A stretch of DNA of 64,000 nt, taken from Dyadobacter alkalitolerans DSM 23607 (lineage in GTDB: Bacteria; Bacteroidota; Bacteroidia; Cytophagales; Spirosomataceae). Made by a program: the position numbers and the translations under genes. Each line of letters begins with the position of its first letter. The first letter of the stretch is position 1. Location of the stretch: positions 372,001-436,000 of the forward strand of contig NZ_AUAS01000003.1 in NCBI RefSeq assembly GCF_000428845.1, given 5' to 3'. Shown here one piece after another: positions 44,950-54,514 of this stretch. Below the pieces are notes generated by a model. The model was not told the origin of the DNA. It saw only the letters and a program-made list of their open reading frames with translations, and did not search any database.

Positions 44950-45381
44950 TTAGCTGGTGTGGTCGCAGATTACTACCCATTTGCCGTTTATCTTTTTCCA
45001 TAGCAATGTGTAATGTCCTTCCAGATCGCCTTTTTCTGGGCGCGTCAGGTGAAATTTCCCTACCAGAAATGCCACTCCATCGCCTGGGAATGTGAGATTG
45101 ATATACGTAAATTTTAATGTTCCCATCGTCGCGCGATCCGGATAGCGCTTCAAATAACCTTCGTGCGTGGCTTTGTAGCCATAAGTTATGCCAGCCTTTC
45201 CAACGAACATGAGCGAGTCCGATTCCCAGTAACCGTTCATGAACGAATCAATGTCGCCGCGGTTCCAGTCCGCCATTTGGCGGTTCATGGTTCCGTAAAT
45301 GGTTTCCTTGTCTTTCGAAGTCTGTGCTTTTGCAAACATTGAAATCGTGATCAGGATGAGGGTGAAGAGCCGGTTTCTCAT
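44950..45381 (-). CDS. Secreted SnoaL/DUF4440-like protein
   Basis: From the ATG at 45381 the product is 143 residues with a signal peptide MRNRLFTLILITISMFAKAQ (cut after KAQ) and an NTF2-like fold: MNRQMADWNRGDIDSFMNGY, DSLMFVGKAGITYGY and the C-terminal HYTLLWKKINGKWVVICDHTS. This matches DUF4440/SnoaL-like proteins. A longer frame to 45618 lacks a signal peptide and has poor composition. Role unknown. It is divergent from the lipid kinase gene. Confidence 0.85.
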   Translation of the reverse strand: MRNRLFTLILITISMFAKAQTSKDKETIYGTMNRQMADWNRGDIDSFMNGYWESDSLMFVGKAGITYGYKATHEGYLKRYPDRATMGTLKFTYINLTFPGDGVAFLVGKFHLTRPEKGDLEGHYTLLWKKINGKWVVICDHTS

Positions 45382-45468
45382 AATTTTTGCGGATTTTTGT
45401 AAATCGTTTCCTGATTTTAAATATACACGAAAGAAACAAGGGAAGCGGTTGCAAGACAAAAAAACCAA

Positions 45469-46347
45469 ATGAACAAGCCTTCCTATCTGTTTATTCTGAA
45501 TCCCAACTCCGGCACTTCGATTGGTAAAAACGCCGGTGAGGTGAAACGGGCTATTGAAACATTTGCGCAAAAAAATGGAGCGGAGGCTAAAATACTTTTT
45601 ACAGAAGAAAGGGCGCATGCAACAACATTAGTAAAAGAAAACCTGGGTTTACAGCCCTGGAATGCCATTGTTGCCGTAGGAGGCGATGGAACTGTGAATG
45701 AAATCGCGCAGCCTCTTGTGCATACGGAGCAGCCAATCGGCATAATTCCACTTGGCTCGGGCAATGGCCTCGCGCGTCACTTGGGCATTCCGCTTACATT
45801 GGAAGCTTCCCTGAAAAGGCTTTTTGAGAATAAAGTAATCACAATCGACAGTGCACAAATTAATGACATTCCCTTCTTCTGCACCGCCGGAATGGGTTTT
45901 GACGCTTATGTAGGGCATTTGTTCAGCCAGCAGCACCAGCGTGGACTGTCTACGTACATTAATGTTTCGTTTCAGTCTTATTGGAGTTATAAGCCCCAGA
46001 GTTTCCGGTTGAATGGTGTGGAGACCCATGCTTTCTCTCTGTCATTTGCCAATGCAGGTCAGTTTGGAAATAATGCCTGGGTGGCTCCGCAAGCCAGCTT
46101 GCAGGATGGTTTGCTCGACATTTGCACCATTAAGCCATTCCCGAAATGGTATGGCACATCTCTGGCATATCAGCTTTTCACCAAACAGATGAAGGCTTCG
46201 CGTTACATTGATTACGCGCATATGACCGAGGCTGTGGTGGAGACAGAAGTGCCGCCAATGATACATTACGACGGAGAGCCGTTTCAGCTTGATACAACGA
46301 GAATTGAAGTTAAAATTAAACCGCAGAGCCTGCGAGTAATTGTCTGA
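45469..46347 (+). CDS. Diacylglycerol/lipid kinase family protein
   Basis: The 292-residue protein has the DAGK catalytic motifs NPNSGTSIGK (12-21), AVGGDGTVNEIAQ near 66-78 and PLGSGNGLARHLGIP near 95-109, and a YegS-like beta-rich C-terminal domain. It phosphorylates a lipid such as diacylglycerol or an undecaprenol relative at the inner membrane. Its TGA overlaps the ATG of yciH by one base (TGATG). Confidence 0.9.
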   Translation: MNKPSYLFILNPNSGTSIGKNAGEVKRAIETFAQKNGAEAKILFTEERAHATTLVKENLGLQPWNAIVAVGGDGTVNEIAQPLVHTEQPIGIIPLGSGNGLARHLGIPLTLEASLKRLFENKVITIDSAQINDIPFFCTAGMGFDAYVGHLFSQQHQRGLSTYINVSFQSYWSYKPQSFRLNGVETHAFSLSFANAGQFGNNAWVAPQASLQDGLLDICTIKPFPKWYGTSLAYQLFTKQMKASRYIDYAHMTEAVVETEVPPMIHYDGEPFQLDTTRIEVKIKPQSLRVIV

Positions 46348-46682
46348 TGTCAAAAAAGAACCGCACAGGAGTCATTTATTCCACAAACCCTGACTTCGAA
46401 TACAACGATTCCGGAGCCGACGAACCGGATACGTTACCCGCTGCACAGCAGGATCTGAGGATCTGGCTGGATCGCAAAGGCGGTGGAAAAGTGATCACGA
46501 TTATAAAAGGATTCATCGGCACCACTGCCGATATGGAAGCCTTGGGCAAACAACTAAAAGCCCTTTGCGGAAGCGGCGGAACTGTTAAAGACCAGGAAGT
46601 CCAGATCCAGGGCGACCACCGCGATAAGGTGATTAACTGGCTGGTTGGGAAGGGTTATAAGGCTAAGAAAGCGGGAGGGTAG
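46347..46682 (+). CDS. yciH: SUI1/eIF1-like translation factor YciH
   Basis: The 111-residue product has the SUI1 domain at about 35-108: DLRIWLDRKGGGKVITIIKGF, LCGSGGTVKDQEVQIQGDHRDKV and the terminal LVGKGYKAKKAGG. Bacterial YciH affects start-codon selection and stress-time translation. It is translationally coupled to the lipid kinase gene, and its stop lies 8 bp before a large inverted repeat. Confidence 0.92.
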   Translation: MSKKNRTGVIYSTNPDFEYNDSGADEPDTLPAAQQDLRIWLDRKGGGKVITIIKGFIGTTADMEALGKQLKALCGSGGTVKDQEVQIQGDHRDKVINWLVGKGYKAKKAGG

Positions 46683-46689
46683 CTTTTTT

Positions 46690-46755
46690 CCCCTAAATCC
46701 CCTAAAGGGGACTTTCCCATCTCATATGAAAAGTCCCCTTTAGGGGATTTAGGGG
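46690..46755. repeat. Perfect 26-bp inverted repeat (REP-like)
   Basis: The arm 46690-46715 (CCCCTAAATCCCCTAAAGGG...) is the exact complement of 46730-46755, with a 14-nt loop. Each arm itself holds repeated CCCCTAAA units. It sits between two convergent genes and touches the stop codon of the second. It may act as a terminator, but the repeated G/C-block design is that of a dispersed palindromic element. Confidence 0.9.
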
Positions 46756-47205
46756 CTAAAGGACTTTATTTGTATCTATCTCCGTCGGAGCAGGCAAATT
46801 GGATGGTGGCGGTTGCGGCAACTGGTTTGAGCGCACATTTTCCAGCACTTCCACATTGGTTACGAAATATTTGGTATCACCATTCCAGGGCAGTGTAAAG
46901 AACTTTTCTTCGTAGGTAAGTGAAACGCGCTGCCCGTTTTTGATAGCCTCTTCAAGCTTAGCGATCGCATCTTTATTTTTTGCGCTTACAGAAAACACCC
47001 ATTCCGAAGAATTCATGGTGCCGTCGCCTTCGCACAGGCCGCCCATTCTCAGCTCGCCTTCGTATGTTTTAAATAAATATCCTTTGTTGCTCAGCTTGGT
47101 GATGAAACCTCCGCGTTTTCCTTCGCTGTAATAGCCGAATGTCAGGTAATAGAGGATTCCAAAAATGACGGCCAGAAATATGGCAAATATGACCCATTTA
47201 CGCAT
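46756..47205 (-). CDS. Membrane-anchored hypothetical protein
   Basis: The 149-residue product has one TM anchor (residues 4-22, WVIFAIFLAVIFGILYYLT) and a soluble domain starting SEGKRGGFITKLSNKGYLFKTYEGELRMGG, a pattern found in a conserved Bacteroidota family sometimes mis-named 6-phosphogluconate dehydrogenase. The end is Pro-rich. Function unknown. It lies downstream of the MacB-type permease gene on the same strand, 66 bp away. Confidence 0.75.
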   Translation of the reverse strand: MRKWVIFAIFLAVIFGILYYLTFGYYSEGKRGGFITKLSNKGYLFKTYEGELRMGGLCEGDGTMNSSEWVFSVSAKNKDAIAKLEEAIKNGQRVSLTYEEKFFTLPWNGDTKYFVTNVEVLENVRSNQLPQPPPSNLPAPTEIDTNKVL

Positions 47206-47271
47206 AATAGTAATTTTCTGAGTTTATTGATATCAGCGAACTTCGCAAAACAGTTTGACTATTCCTAGTTA

Positions 47272-48513
47272 TTATTTTGCCCGAATGGCAATAACCGGGT
47301 CCATGCGCGCGGCGAGCATTGCGGGCACAATTCCCGACAACACACCTATGATACTCGAAACGCCCAGCCCAAGTATAATGTTACCGGGCGTCAGCAGGAT
47401 CTGCAATGAGCCCATCGGCATGAACGATAGGAGAAATACTAAAAATATGCCAACCAGTCCGCCCACTAAGCTCAGCATAACCGCTTCGAAGAGAAATTGG
47501 AACAGGATCGAATAGTTTTTTGCGCCCAGGGATTTTTGGATGCCTATGAGGTTTGTTCTTTCTTTAACCGAAACAAACATAATGTTGGCGATCCCAAACC
47601 CTCCTACCAAGATCGAAAAGCTCCCGATTACCCAGCCGGCAATGGTTAGCACGGCAAAGAGCTGACCGATTGCTTCCGCAGCGGCTTCGGGGCGGTTTAG
47701 GGAAAAATTACTGCCATCCCGCGGCTTAATGCCTCTTTTGGTTCGCATTAAACCTGTAATTTCGGCTTCCACTTCTTTCATTCCTTCGTCTTCGGGAAAT
47801 CCTTTTACAACAATGTCAGCACTGCGGCGCCCCGATTGAAAAAGCTTTGAAAATGAGGCAAACGGAATTATACAGTTTTTATCAGGACTTCCGCCAAAAT
47901 CCACGAGGCTTTCACCCTTCCGGACCTGAACGCCTACAATTGTAAACTTATTTCCGGCCAGCTTAAATGCCTTCCCTACTGCATCTTGTCCGGGAAAAAG
48001 CGCGGCGGCTATATCTGCGCCTACTATGGCCACATTTCGTGCATTATTTGTTTCAAGCGGGATAAAATAGCGCCCGTCCTGGATGGGAATATCTGAAATC
48101 TGATTGTATTCATAAGAAACGCCTTGAATCTGCGCTACAATGCTGTTGGAGCCGTTCTTTAATGTAGTGCTGCCCCGGAAATCCATCACGGCAACAGCGC
48201 TGGCGCTTTCCAGGTTATCGTAAAGGAATTTATATTCAGCAAAAGTCGGCTCCGGCCATTGAAAGTATTTCCACCATTGATATTCCCCGCCGAAGCCCCA
48301 GGGCCATTTTTGAACATATATCACTTTATCGCCGATGAAGCTCATACTGTCCTTAATGCTGCGTTCGAGGGAATCGACAATGGTAAAAACGGCCACAATG
48401 GCGAAGATGCCCACAGTTACGCCCAGCAATGATAAAATGGTCCGGGTGATGTTGGATTTGAGCGCCTGCCAGGCAAAACGGAAACTTTCTAAAACCTGCC
48501 GTAAAAATTTCAT
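47272..48513 (-). CDS. MacB/FtsX-type ABC transporter permease
   Basis: The 413-residue product has the four-TM MacB layout: TM1 at about 20-45 (TILSLLGVTVGIFAIVAVFTIVDSL), a large periplasmic domain (50-285), then three TM helices with GGFGIANIMFVSVKERTNLIGIQKSLGAK, the FtsX core motif. The ATPase partner is not adjacent. Such permeases transmit ATP hydrolysis to the periplasm for lipoprotein, peptide or efflux functions. Confidence 0.9.
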   Translation of the reverse strand: MKFLRQVLESFRFAWQALKSNITRTILSLLGVTVGIFAIVAVFTIVDSLERSIKDSMSFIGDKVIYVQKWPWGFGGEYQWWKYFQWPEPTFAEYKFLYDNLESASAVAVMDFRGSTTLKNGSNSIVAQIQGVSYEYNQISDIPIQDGRYFIPLETNNARNVAIVGADIAAALFPGQDAVGKAFKLAGNKFTIVGVQVRKGESLVDFGGSPDKNCIIPFASFSKLFQSGRRSADIVVKGFPEDEGMKEVEAEITGLMRTKRGIKPRDGSNFSLNRPEAAAEAIGQLFAVLTIAGWVIGSFSILVGGFGIANIMFVSVKERTNLIGIQKSLGAKNYSILFQFLFEAVMLSLVGGLVGIFLVFLLSFMPMGSLQILLTPGNIILGLGVSSIIGVLSGIVPAMLAARMDPVIAIRAK

Positions 48514-48658
48514 AGCGCCGTCGGATATAATGTTTTTTCAAAATTCTTTCAAACCAAAAGTTAACTGTAAAGTGGCAGGGGCAGAAATAAATTGTTACAA
48601 AAGGCAAGATAAAGTGATTGATTTAATAAATTACAAACTGAATTATAACACGCTTACA

Positions 48659-50425
48659 ATGACATTACGCTACAATCTTGCACTTGTTTGCTGTATTTTG
48701 CCGGGATTTCTTATTGCCCAAGCACCTGTTAAGGAGTTCACCGGATTCTATCAGTTTCTTTCCGACGACCCTAATCAGAAACCATTTTTCAGCGACAGGC
48801 CGGGAGTGATTGCGAAAAATGGCATGGTTGCCTCTGCACATCCGGAAGCCTCAAAAGTAGGTGTTGAGATATTGAAGGCAGGAGGCAATGCGGTTGACGC
48901 GGCGGTGGCTGTGCAATTTGCCTTGGCTGTTGTGCATCCGTCTGCGGGGAATCTGGGCGGTGGCGGATTTTTGGTGTTGAGAGATAAAACCGGTAAGAGT
49001 TTTAGCATTGATTTCCGTGAAAAAGCGCCTGCAAAAGGTCATGCAGACATGTATCTTGATAAAGACGGCAATGTTATCCCCCAATCCAGCGTCCTTGGCA
49101 GACTTGCGTCTGGCGTTCCCGGCTCAGTGGCTGGCATGGCCGAAGCACATGCAAAACATGGCAAACTGCCCTGGAAACAACTCATTCAGCCGGCTATCGA
49201 CCTTGCGGAGAATGGTGTAATACAAACAGAAAGAGAAGCACGCGGGCTTAATGCGGTCAAAAAAGCCGTGCTATCACTAAATCCGGGCACAAAATATTTT
49301 ATTAATCCAACCGGGAAAGACTGGGTGGCGGGTGATGTGCTGGTGCAGAAAGATCTGGGTAAAGTTTTACGCCGCATTCAAAAAAAGGGCCATGATGGGT
49401 TCTATAAGGGCAAGACTGCGAGGCTTTTGGTAAAGGATATCAATAAAAATAAAGAAGGGATTATCAGTAAAAAAGACCTCGCCGACTACAAAGCCCAATG
49501 GCGCGAAACGATTACCGAAAATTATAAAGAATACAAAGTAATCACCATGGCGCCTCCTTCCAGCGGCGGCGTAGCATTGCTTCAACTTATGCGCCTGACC
49601 GAGCAGCATCCTTTGCGAAAATGGGGCTGGCATAGCGATTCCACCATTCAAGTCATGATCGAAGCCGAGCGCAGGGTTTATGCTGACCGGGCTAAGTTCC
49701 TGGGCGATCCTGACTTCGTGAAAGTGCCGGTAGAAACCCTGATCAGTAAAGATTACCTGAGTAAGCGGTGGAATGACTTCAACTGGGACAAAGCAACGGA
49801 TAGCAAGGACATCAGCGGTGGCGTTTTCCCCGGTTATGAAAGTCTTGAAACGACTCATTTTTCTATTGTTGACAAAGAAGGCAATGCTGTTTCCCTCACT
49901 ACAACGCTGAATGGCGGATATGGAAGCCGGGTTGTGATCAAAGGCGGCGGATTTCTGATGAATAATGAAATGGACGATTTCAGTATAAAGGCTGGCGCGC
50001 CCAACATGTACGGGCTGATCGGTAACAAGGCAAATGCCATTGCGCCGGGTAAAAGAATGCTTTCATCCATGACGCCAACTATTATAGAAAAGGATGGAAA
50101 GCTCCTGATGGTCGTTGGAACACCAGGTGGATCGACCATTATTACATCCGTTTACCAAACCATTCTGAACGTTCTGGAACACGGTATGACCATGCAGCAG
50201 TCGGTTAACGCATTAAAATTTCACCATCAATGGCTGCCCGATATTACCACTTTTGAGGCAAATGCATTTTCAGAAAATACTATAAAAAAGTTGCAGAACA
50301 AAGGTTATAACCTTGAACAGCAACGCAATACAATCGGGCGTATGGATTGTATACTGGTACGCCCGGATGGTTCGCTCGAAGGAGGATCGGATCCGAGGGG
50401 TGATGACACCAGTTTGGGATACTAA
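48659..50425 (+). CDS. ggt: Gamma-glutamyltransferase
   Basis: From the ATG at 48659 the product is 588 residues with a signal peptide (1-20, cut after IAQ); a longer frame back to 48335 is antisense to the neighbouring permease. It is an Ntn-hydrolase: GMVASAHPEASKVGVEIL, GGNAVDAAVA, GGGGFLVLRD, the autocleavage and catalytic Thr398 in ETTHFSIVD, and the late GTPGGSTIITSV. It hydrolyses or transpeptidates glutathione in the periplasm. It is divergent from the permease gene. Confidence 0.93.
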   Translation: MTLRYNLALVCCILPGFLIAQAPVKEFTGFYQFLSDDPNQKPFFSDRPGVIAKNGMVASAHPEASKVGVEILKAGGNAVDAAVAVQFALAVVHPSAGNLGGGGFLVLRDKTGKSFSIDFREKAPAKGHADMYLDKDGNVIPQSSVLGRLASGVPGSVAGMAEAHAKHGKLPWKQLIQPAIDLAENGVIQTEREARGLNAVKKAVLSLNPGTKYFINPTGKDWVAGDVLVQKDLGKVLRRIQKKGHDGFYKGKTARLLVKDINKNKEGIISKKDLADYKAQWRETITENYKEYKVITMAPPSSGGVALLQLMRLTEQHPLRKWGWHSDSTIQVMIEAERRVYADRAKFLGDPDFVKVPVETLISKDYLSKRWNDFNWDKATDSKDISGGVFPGYESLETTHFSIVDKEGNAVSLTTTLNGGYGSRVVIKGGGFLMNNEMDDFSIKAGAPNMYGLIGNKANAIAPGKRMLSSMTPTIIEKDGKLLMVVGTPGGSTIITSVYQTILNVLEHGMTMQQSVNALKFHHQWLPDITTFEANAFSENTIKKLQNKGYNLEQQRNTIGRMDCILVRPDGSLEGGSDPRGDDTSLGY

Positions 50426-50473
50426 TATTTCAGCGCTTTTGAGCGTTACTCTTAAGCATTGCTTTATCCTGTT

Positions 50474-51817
50474 ATGAAAACACTTACATTCCTGTTACTA
50501 TTTATATCTGCTGCGTGCTTATCAAACTGTAAAAAAGATTCGAACGAACTTGGGCCTGATCCGGACACCGGCAAGCCATTCGCACCGATACAGTTTTTAA
50601 GATCATTTGACGTTACTGACTCTGAAAAAGTGACATTTGATTCAGTAACGAAGAACTATCAGATTAGCATGCCTGAATCATATCTGAGCAATTCGGCAGA
50701 GTTAAAAATGTCTTTAAACAAGAATGTGGTGCTGATAGACAGCCTTGGAAAAGCCACAACAGACAGCACAATTACCTATAATTTCAAAGGAAACCCGCCG
50801 CTGTCATTTACATTACGCGATAAGGAAGACAAGTTTGCCGGTACGTTCACAGTATATTTCGAAATCGGCGGCGAACCTAAGGTTGAGCTGCTGACAAAGA
50901 CTATTACTGTCAATACAAACGGCTTCAAAACACCCTTCAAATTCGTTTCCGGCGTTGGGACCATTCCTGCGCGTCCCGGGCAGGCCGCACCGATCATTAA
51001 GTTGACCAATCCCAAAACCGGCTTCACCGACCAAACAACTTATAACCAGAATCAGGATAATATCGTTTTTGAATCAATAGATAAGCTTGTGGGTCCGGAC
51101 CCTGTTACGATGGAAATCCTTTTTGCGGATAAAAATCCTATCAAATTCGAAGGTGTTACGTTCACGCGTGGCGAGCCTATTTCCAGGATTTCTGACTCGA
51201 AATTTGTTTACTCTACCAAAGATTCGGTGTTTATAAGCGGTGGATATTTCCTTCCGTCGACCAAATACACGGTCAAATTTACCAGCGATTTCGTAAAGAC
51301 GCCGGCAACAGCAGCATTGAAATATGTAAGCGCCACAAACCTGAATCTGGAAAAATTCCCGGCTAATATACCTGACGGCTCTTACCTGCTTACCTTCCAT
51401 GAAGGAGAAAAGCAGATTGGCAAAGGTGCCATCAATGTTTCCAATGTGGCCACAACCAAAGGCATAGAATCGATCTGGAAAGGGGATCTGACACTGGCGC
51501 TTACCAGAAATGTGGAACCATTGACATTCAAAAAGGGTGACACATTTTATGCAAAACCGTCGCCGGTAGAATACGGCTCATCAAATACAAGCTTCGATGT
51601 TGCCAAATTGCCCGCATTGCGTTTGAAAAGCGGTGCGACAACAGTGGATCTGAAACCTGCCCTGGCGGTTGTGAATTGGGCCACTGCCGGTGTAAGTTAT
51701 CCGGTTGGCCGATATGTTGTTCCGGCGAACCTTGCGGCTGGTCAATATGAAGTCTATGCTGTGTTTCCGGATAAGACTGTTACCAAGCCATATTGGGCGA
51801 AACTACGCGTCAATTAA
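50474..51817 (+). CDS. Hypothetical surface lipoprotein
   Basis: From the ATG at 50474 the product is 447 residues with a lipoprotein signal (SAACLSNCKKD; Cys near 18-20) and a Ca-binding-like acidic stretch. The rest is beta-rich, with three or four repeated Ig-like units (for example SFTLRDKEDKFAGTFTVYFE, and YEVYAVFPDKTVTKPYWAKLRVN at the end). No catalytic motif. Probably an outer-membrane lipoprotein. It lies 48 bp past ggt and may share its transcript. Confidence 0.72.
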   Translation: MKTLTFLLLFISAACLSNCKKDSNELGPDPDTGKPFAPIQFLRSFDVTDSEKVTFDSVTKNYQISMPESYLSNSAELKMSLNKNVVLIDSLGKATTDSTITYNFKGNPPLSFTLRDKEDKFAGTFTVYFEIGGEPKVELLTKTITVNTNGFKTPFKFVSGVGTIPARPGQAAPIIKLTNPKTGFTDQTTYNQNQDNIVFESIDKLVGPDPVTMEILFADKNPIKFEGVTFTRGEPISRISDSKFVYSTKDSVFISGGYFLPSTKYTVKFTSDFVKTPATAALKYVSATNLNLEKFPANIPDGSYLLTFHEGEKQIGKGAINVSNVATTKGIESIWKGDLTLALTRNVEPLTFKKGDTFYAKPSPVEYGSSNTSFDVAKLPALRLKSGATTVDLKPALAVVNWATAGVSYPVGRYVVPANLAAGQYEVYAVFPDKTVTKPYWAKLRVN

Positions 51818-51832
51818 TCGTTTCGGCAACAT

Positions 51833-52351
51833 TTAAACTCTTGTCAGTTCCTGGATAGTTTGTTTAAATTCAGGAAACTGCATTTGTAATGCGGCCCTTT
51901 CGGCCATTTCAAAATCTGCAAAATCAAATCCCGGCGCCACTGTGCACCCAACCAATGCATACGTGCTTCCTTTTGCAGGACGCGAAGCAAACCACGCTCC
52001 TGCGGGCACGACTGCCTGAAATGTTTCTCCATTGTCGGGGTTATTGCCTAGCCTGATTACCTGCATTTCCCTTTTCTTCTCATCGATTACAAAAACATCC
52101 AACGCTTCGCCCGCATAGAAATGCCACATTTCATCGGCCTGAATCCTGTGGAATGCTGAAAAATTATGGCTTTCCAGCAGGAAAAAAATGCCGGTCGAAA
52201 AAGCCCTGTCGTCATTGAATCGTTTGGGTAATACTTCCTTGGGAATGCTTTCTGCTGCCCGGTAAGTCTCTGTATAATAACCGCCCTCAGGATGCGGACT
52301 TAATGCATACTTCTCGATCCAGTAATGCGCTGGTTTCAGGTTTTCTATCAT
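51833..52351 (-). CDS. Cupin_5 (DUF985) protein
   Basis: The 172-residue protein has the DUF985 pattern: WIEKYALSPHPEGGYYTETYR (12-32), FLLESHNFSAFHRIQADEMWHFYAGE and VPAGAWFASRP, then VGCTVAPGFDFADFEMA. Family members are double-stranded beta-helix proteins, some suggested to be sugar epimerase-like; the activity here is unknown. It is convergent with the lipoprotein gene, 15 bp apart, and divergent from nudK. Confidence 0.9.
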   Translation of the reverse strand: MIENLKPAHYWIEKYALSPHPEGGYYTETYRAAESIPKEVLPKRFNDDRAFSTGIFFLLESHNFSAFHRIQADEMWHFYAGEALDVFVIDEKKREMQVIRLGNNPDNGETFQAVVPAGAWFASRPAKGSTYALVGCTVAPGFDFADFEMAERAALQMQFPEFKQTIQELTRV

Positions 52352-52427
52352 GCAGACAATTTAGCACGCCCGTTTAATAAATCACGCCGGATTTCAAGCT
52401 TTTTATTCTTCAAAATACAATCCGGGT

Positions 52428-52458
52428 TTTGGCATATTGAATCATTTGCTTACTTTTG
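52428..52458 (+). promoter_or_regulatory. Bacteroidota sigma-A promoter of nudK
   Basis: TTTG at 52428-52431, 19 nt, then TACTTTTG at 52451-52458 matches TTTG-N19-TAnnTTTG exactly. It overlaps the alternative start 52456, which decides for the ATG at 52495. Confidence 0.65.
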
Positions 52459-52494
52459 ATCATAATTAATCATAAACGATCAATATTAATCAAC

Positions 52495-53103
52495 ATGAAA
52501 AATAGCCGTGTCCGTATCACGTCCGACGAAGTGCTGTCAAATAATTGGTATACATTAAAAAAATACACATTCGACTACCAGCGCGCTGACGGGCAATGGG
52601 AACAGCAATCCAGAGAGGCTTACGACCGCGGAAATGGGGCCGTTATCCTGCTCTATAACCGCGAAAAGCAAACGGTTCTCCTAACCCGCCAATTCAGAAT
52701 CCCAACTTATGTCAATGGAAATGAAACCGGCATGCTGATCGAAGCCTGTGCCGGACTGCTGGATCGTGATAATCCCGAAGATTGCATTAGGCGGGAGACA
52801 GAAGAAGAAACGGGCTATAAAATCAATTCTGTTGAGAAGATATTTGAAGCTTATATGTCACCTGGTTCGGTTACCGAGATCCTCTACTTTTTTGTTGCAG
52901 AATATAGCGAAGATATGAAAGTGAGTGACGGAGGTGGCAGCGCGCAGGAACAAGAGAACATTGAGGTGATGGAATTACCATTCGGAAAAGCGCTGGATAT
53001 GGTTAAGTCCGGGGAGATTAAGGATGCCAAAACCATTATGCTGCTGCAACATGCGCAACTGACTCAATTACTTGCAAAAAATGGCCAAACAGAGTCAAAT
53101 TAA
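52495..53103 (+). CDS. nudK: NudK-type Nudix hydrolase (GDP-mannose pyrophosphatase-like)
   Basis: From the ATG at 52495 the product is 202 residues. The Nudix box reads [22 protein letters not shown], written here as two parts at about 92-113, one residue shorter than the canonical box, which is typical of Nud[20 protein letters not shown] and [18 protein letters not shown] also match E. coli NudK. It hydrolyses GDP-mannose to mannose 1-phosphate and GMP, a possible link with gmd at 35045. Confidence 0.9.
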   Translation: MKNSRVRITSDEVLSNNWYTLKKYTFDYQRADGQWEQQSREAYDRGNGAVILLYNREKQTVLLTRQFRIPTYVNGNETGMLIEACAGLLDRDNPEDCIRRETEEETGYKINSVEKIFEAYMSPGSVTEILYFFVAEYSEDMKVSDGGGSAQEQENIEVMELPFGKALDMVKSGEIKDAKTIMLLQHAQLTQLLAKNGQTESN

Positions 53104-53137
53104 CTCTCTTCGGCCATTAACATTAATTTTCTATTAG

Positions 53138-53470
53138 CTATGATATGGGATCAGGCGTAGGCGTGTTTTGAGGTGTTGCCGTTTCGGGACTGCTCTTTCC
53201 GCCTACGAATTTCTCATAAAGATCTTTGAAGAAGCTTTCAGCATCCGGGAAGCTGCTTTTAAGCGTATCGGCACCTTTTGTTTTGAGCTCATCAAAATAC
53301 TCCGGAGCTTTATCGATTGCACCTTCCGCTTCGGCTTTCAAATTGTTAGCCTTGGTTTTCAAATCTTCCAAAAGCTTTTCGCCTTCTTCGCTCTGAAGAT
53401 ACTTATGTGCGGCCACTCCTGCGGCTGCTCCAAGAATAAATGTGGCAAGGTGTTTTGAGTTAATGCTCAT
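53138..53470 (-). CDS. YtxH-like small protein
   Basis: The 110-residue product begins with a Gly/Ala-rich hydrophobic stretch (ATFILGAAAGVAAHKYL, 9-25), followed by a charged helical region (EEGEKLLEDLKTKANNLKAEAEGAID) and a Pro/Thr-rich tail, as in YtxH/gas-vesicle-like stress proteins. It is probably membrane-associated. It is convergent with nudK, 34 bp apart. Confidence 0.75.
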   Translation of the reverse strand: MSINSKHLATFILGAAAGVAAHKYLQSEEGEKLLEDLKTKANNLKAEAEGAIDKAPEYFDELKTKGADTLKSSFPDAESFFKDLYEKFVGGKSSPETATPQNTPTPDPIS

Positions 53471-53587
53471 GATTTCCAGTTACTTAGTTTAAGATTAAAT
53501 TTAAAAAATTATGTCTTGTACAAAAGGAATACTTAAAGTCACCGAACATTTGCACAAAAAACTGTGCCCACATTAACTATCACATGC

Positions 53588-54328
53588 TTACTTAATCTCA
53601 AATGCGGCCTGCATACGATAGCTGATCTTGATTTTCTGATATTGAACCTGGCTATCCGCCACCATATCTGCTGATTCCGCTTGCGCCAATGTTCTCATAT
53701 TGGCCTTCGCAAAAACAGGCTGAGGAAAGTACAGGTTTTCGTCCAGTTCTTTAATTTCAAGCACTTTACCAAGCTTTTCATCCAGCGAAGCAACGAGATA
53801 TTCCGCTTTTACTTTGGCTGCCTTCAATGCGTCGATTTTAACCTGCTTCTTTAATTCTTCTCTTTTTGAATGGTCCACCCGGCTCACATTTGCATACTGC
53901 ACACCGCGACTTTCAACTTTTGACAAAATGCCGTCCAACTTCTCAGGACTGCTCACTTTCAGCTCATACTGCTTGCTCTCAAGGAATGTAGCAGGCTTCT
54001 TTTTCTTATCTGTATAATTTTGATAACCCCCTAATCCACTGAGAGACAGCGCATCTTTTGGCAGCCCGGCCTCATCAACTGCTTTCAAAAGCTGTTTTTC
54101 CAAAGTGCTGATGATGACCTTGTTCTTTTGGTTTTTTTCGTCTTCAAAATATTCTTGCAGGGAAATATTGAAGTAAATTTCGTCCGGCACAATTTCCATT
54201 TCGGCAAAACCTGCTACTTCAATCTTAGGCGCAACGACCTGCTGTTCATATTTGATTTGCGAAAAAGCAGGGAACAAAGCGGTCATAGCAAGCAAGGAAA
54301 TCAAAACAATTTTTTTCATGGCTTTCAT
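53588..54328 (-). CDS. SIMPL domain (DUF541) exported protein
   Basis: The 246-residue product has a signal peptide (cut after AFSQ near residue 24) and a SIMPL domain: IEVAGFAEMEIVPDEIYFNISL, LGGYQNYT, the KQYELKVSSPEKLDGILSKVESRG stretch and the KAAKVKAEYLVASLDEKLGKVLEI region. Family members are periplasmic oligomeric proteins of unclear role. M1 or M4 (54319) could be the start. Confidence 0.88.
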   Translation of the reverse strand: MKAMKKIVLISLLAMTALFPAFSQIKYEQQVVAPKIEVAGFAEMEIVPDEIYFNISLQEYFEDEKNQKNKVIISTLEKQLLKAVDEAGLPKDALSLSGLGGYQNYTDKKKKPATFLESKQYELKVSSPEKLDGILSKVESRGVQYANVSRVDHSKREELKKQVKIDALKAAKVKAEYLVASLDEKLGKVLEIKELDENLYFPQPVFAKANMRTLAQAESADMVADSQVQYQKIKISYRMQAAFEIK

Positions 54329-54514
54329 TAGTAATTATTGAATATAAAATACAGATGCAGGCGGCAGGCTTAACGTTGTAATACGTCGAAATTATTGCCG
54401 TCAACGTAGTTTAGATGCAATGATTTGCCAAAGGTTTAAAACAAAAATGGGAGCATAACGCAATCAGCTGTTATTCTCCCACTTACCACTAAAAAAATTT
54501 TATTTTTCGCCTTT

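Noticed and set aside
48335-48658. N-terminal extension of the gamma-glutamyltransferase
   Set aside because: It is antisense to the permease gene, and the signal peptide begins at 48659.
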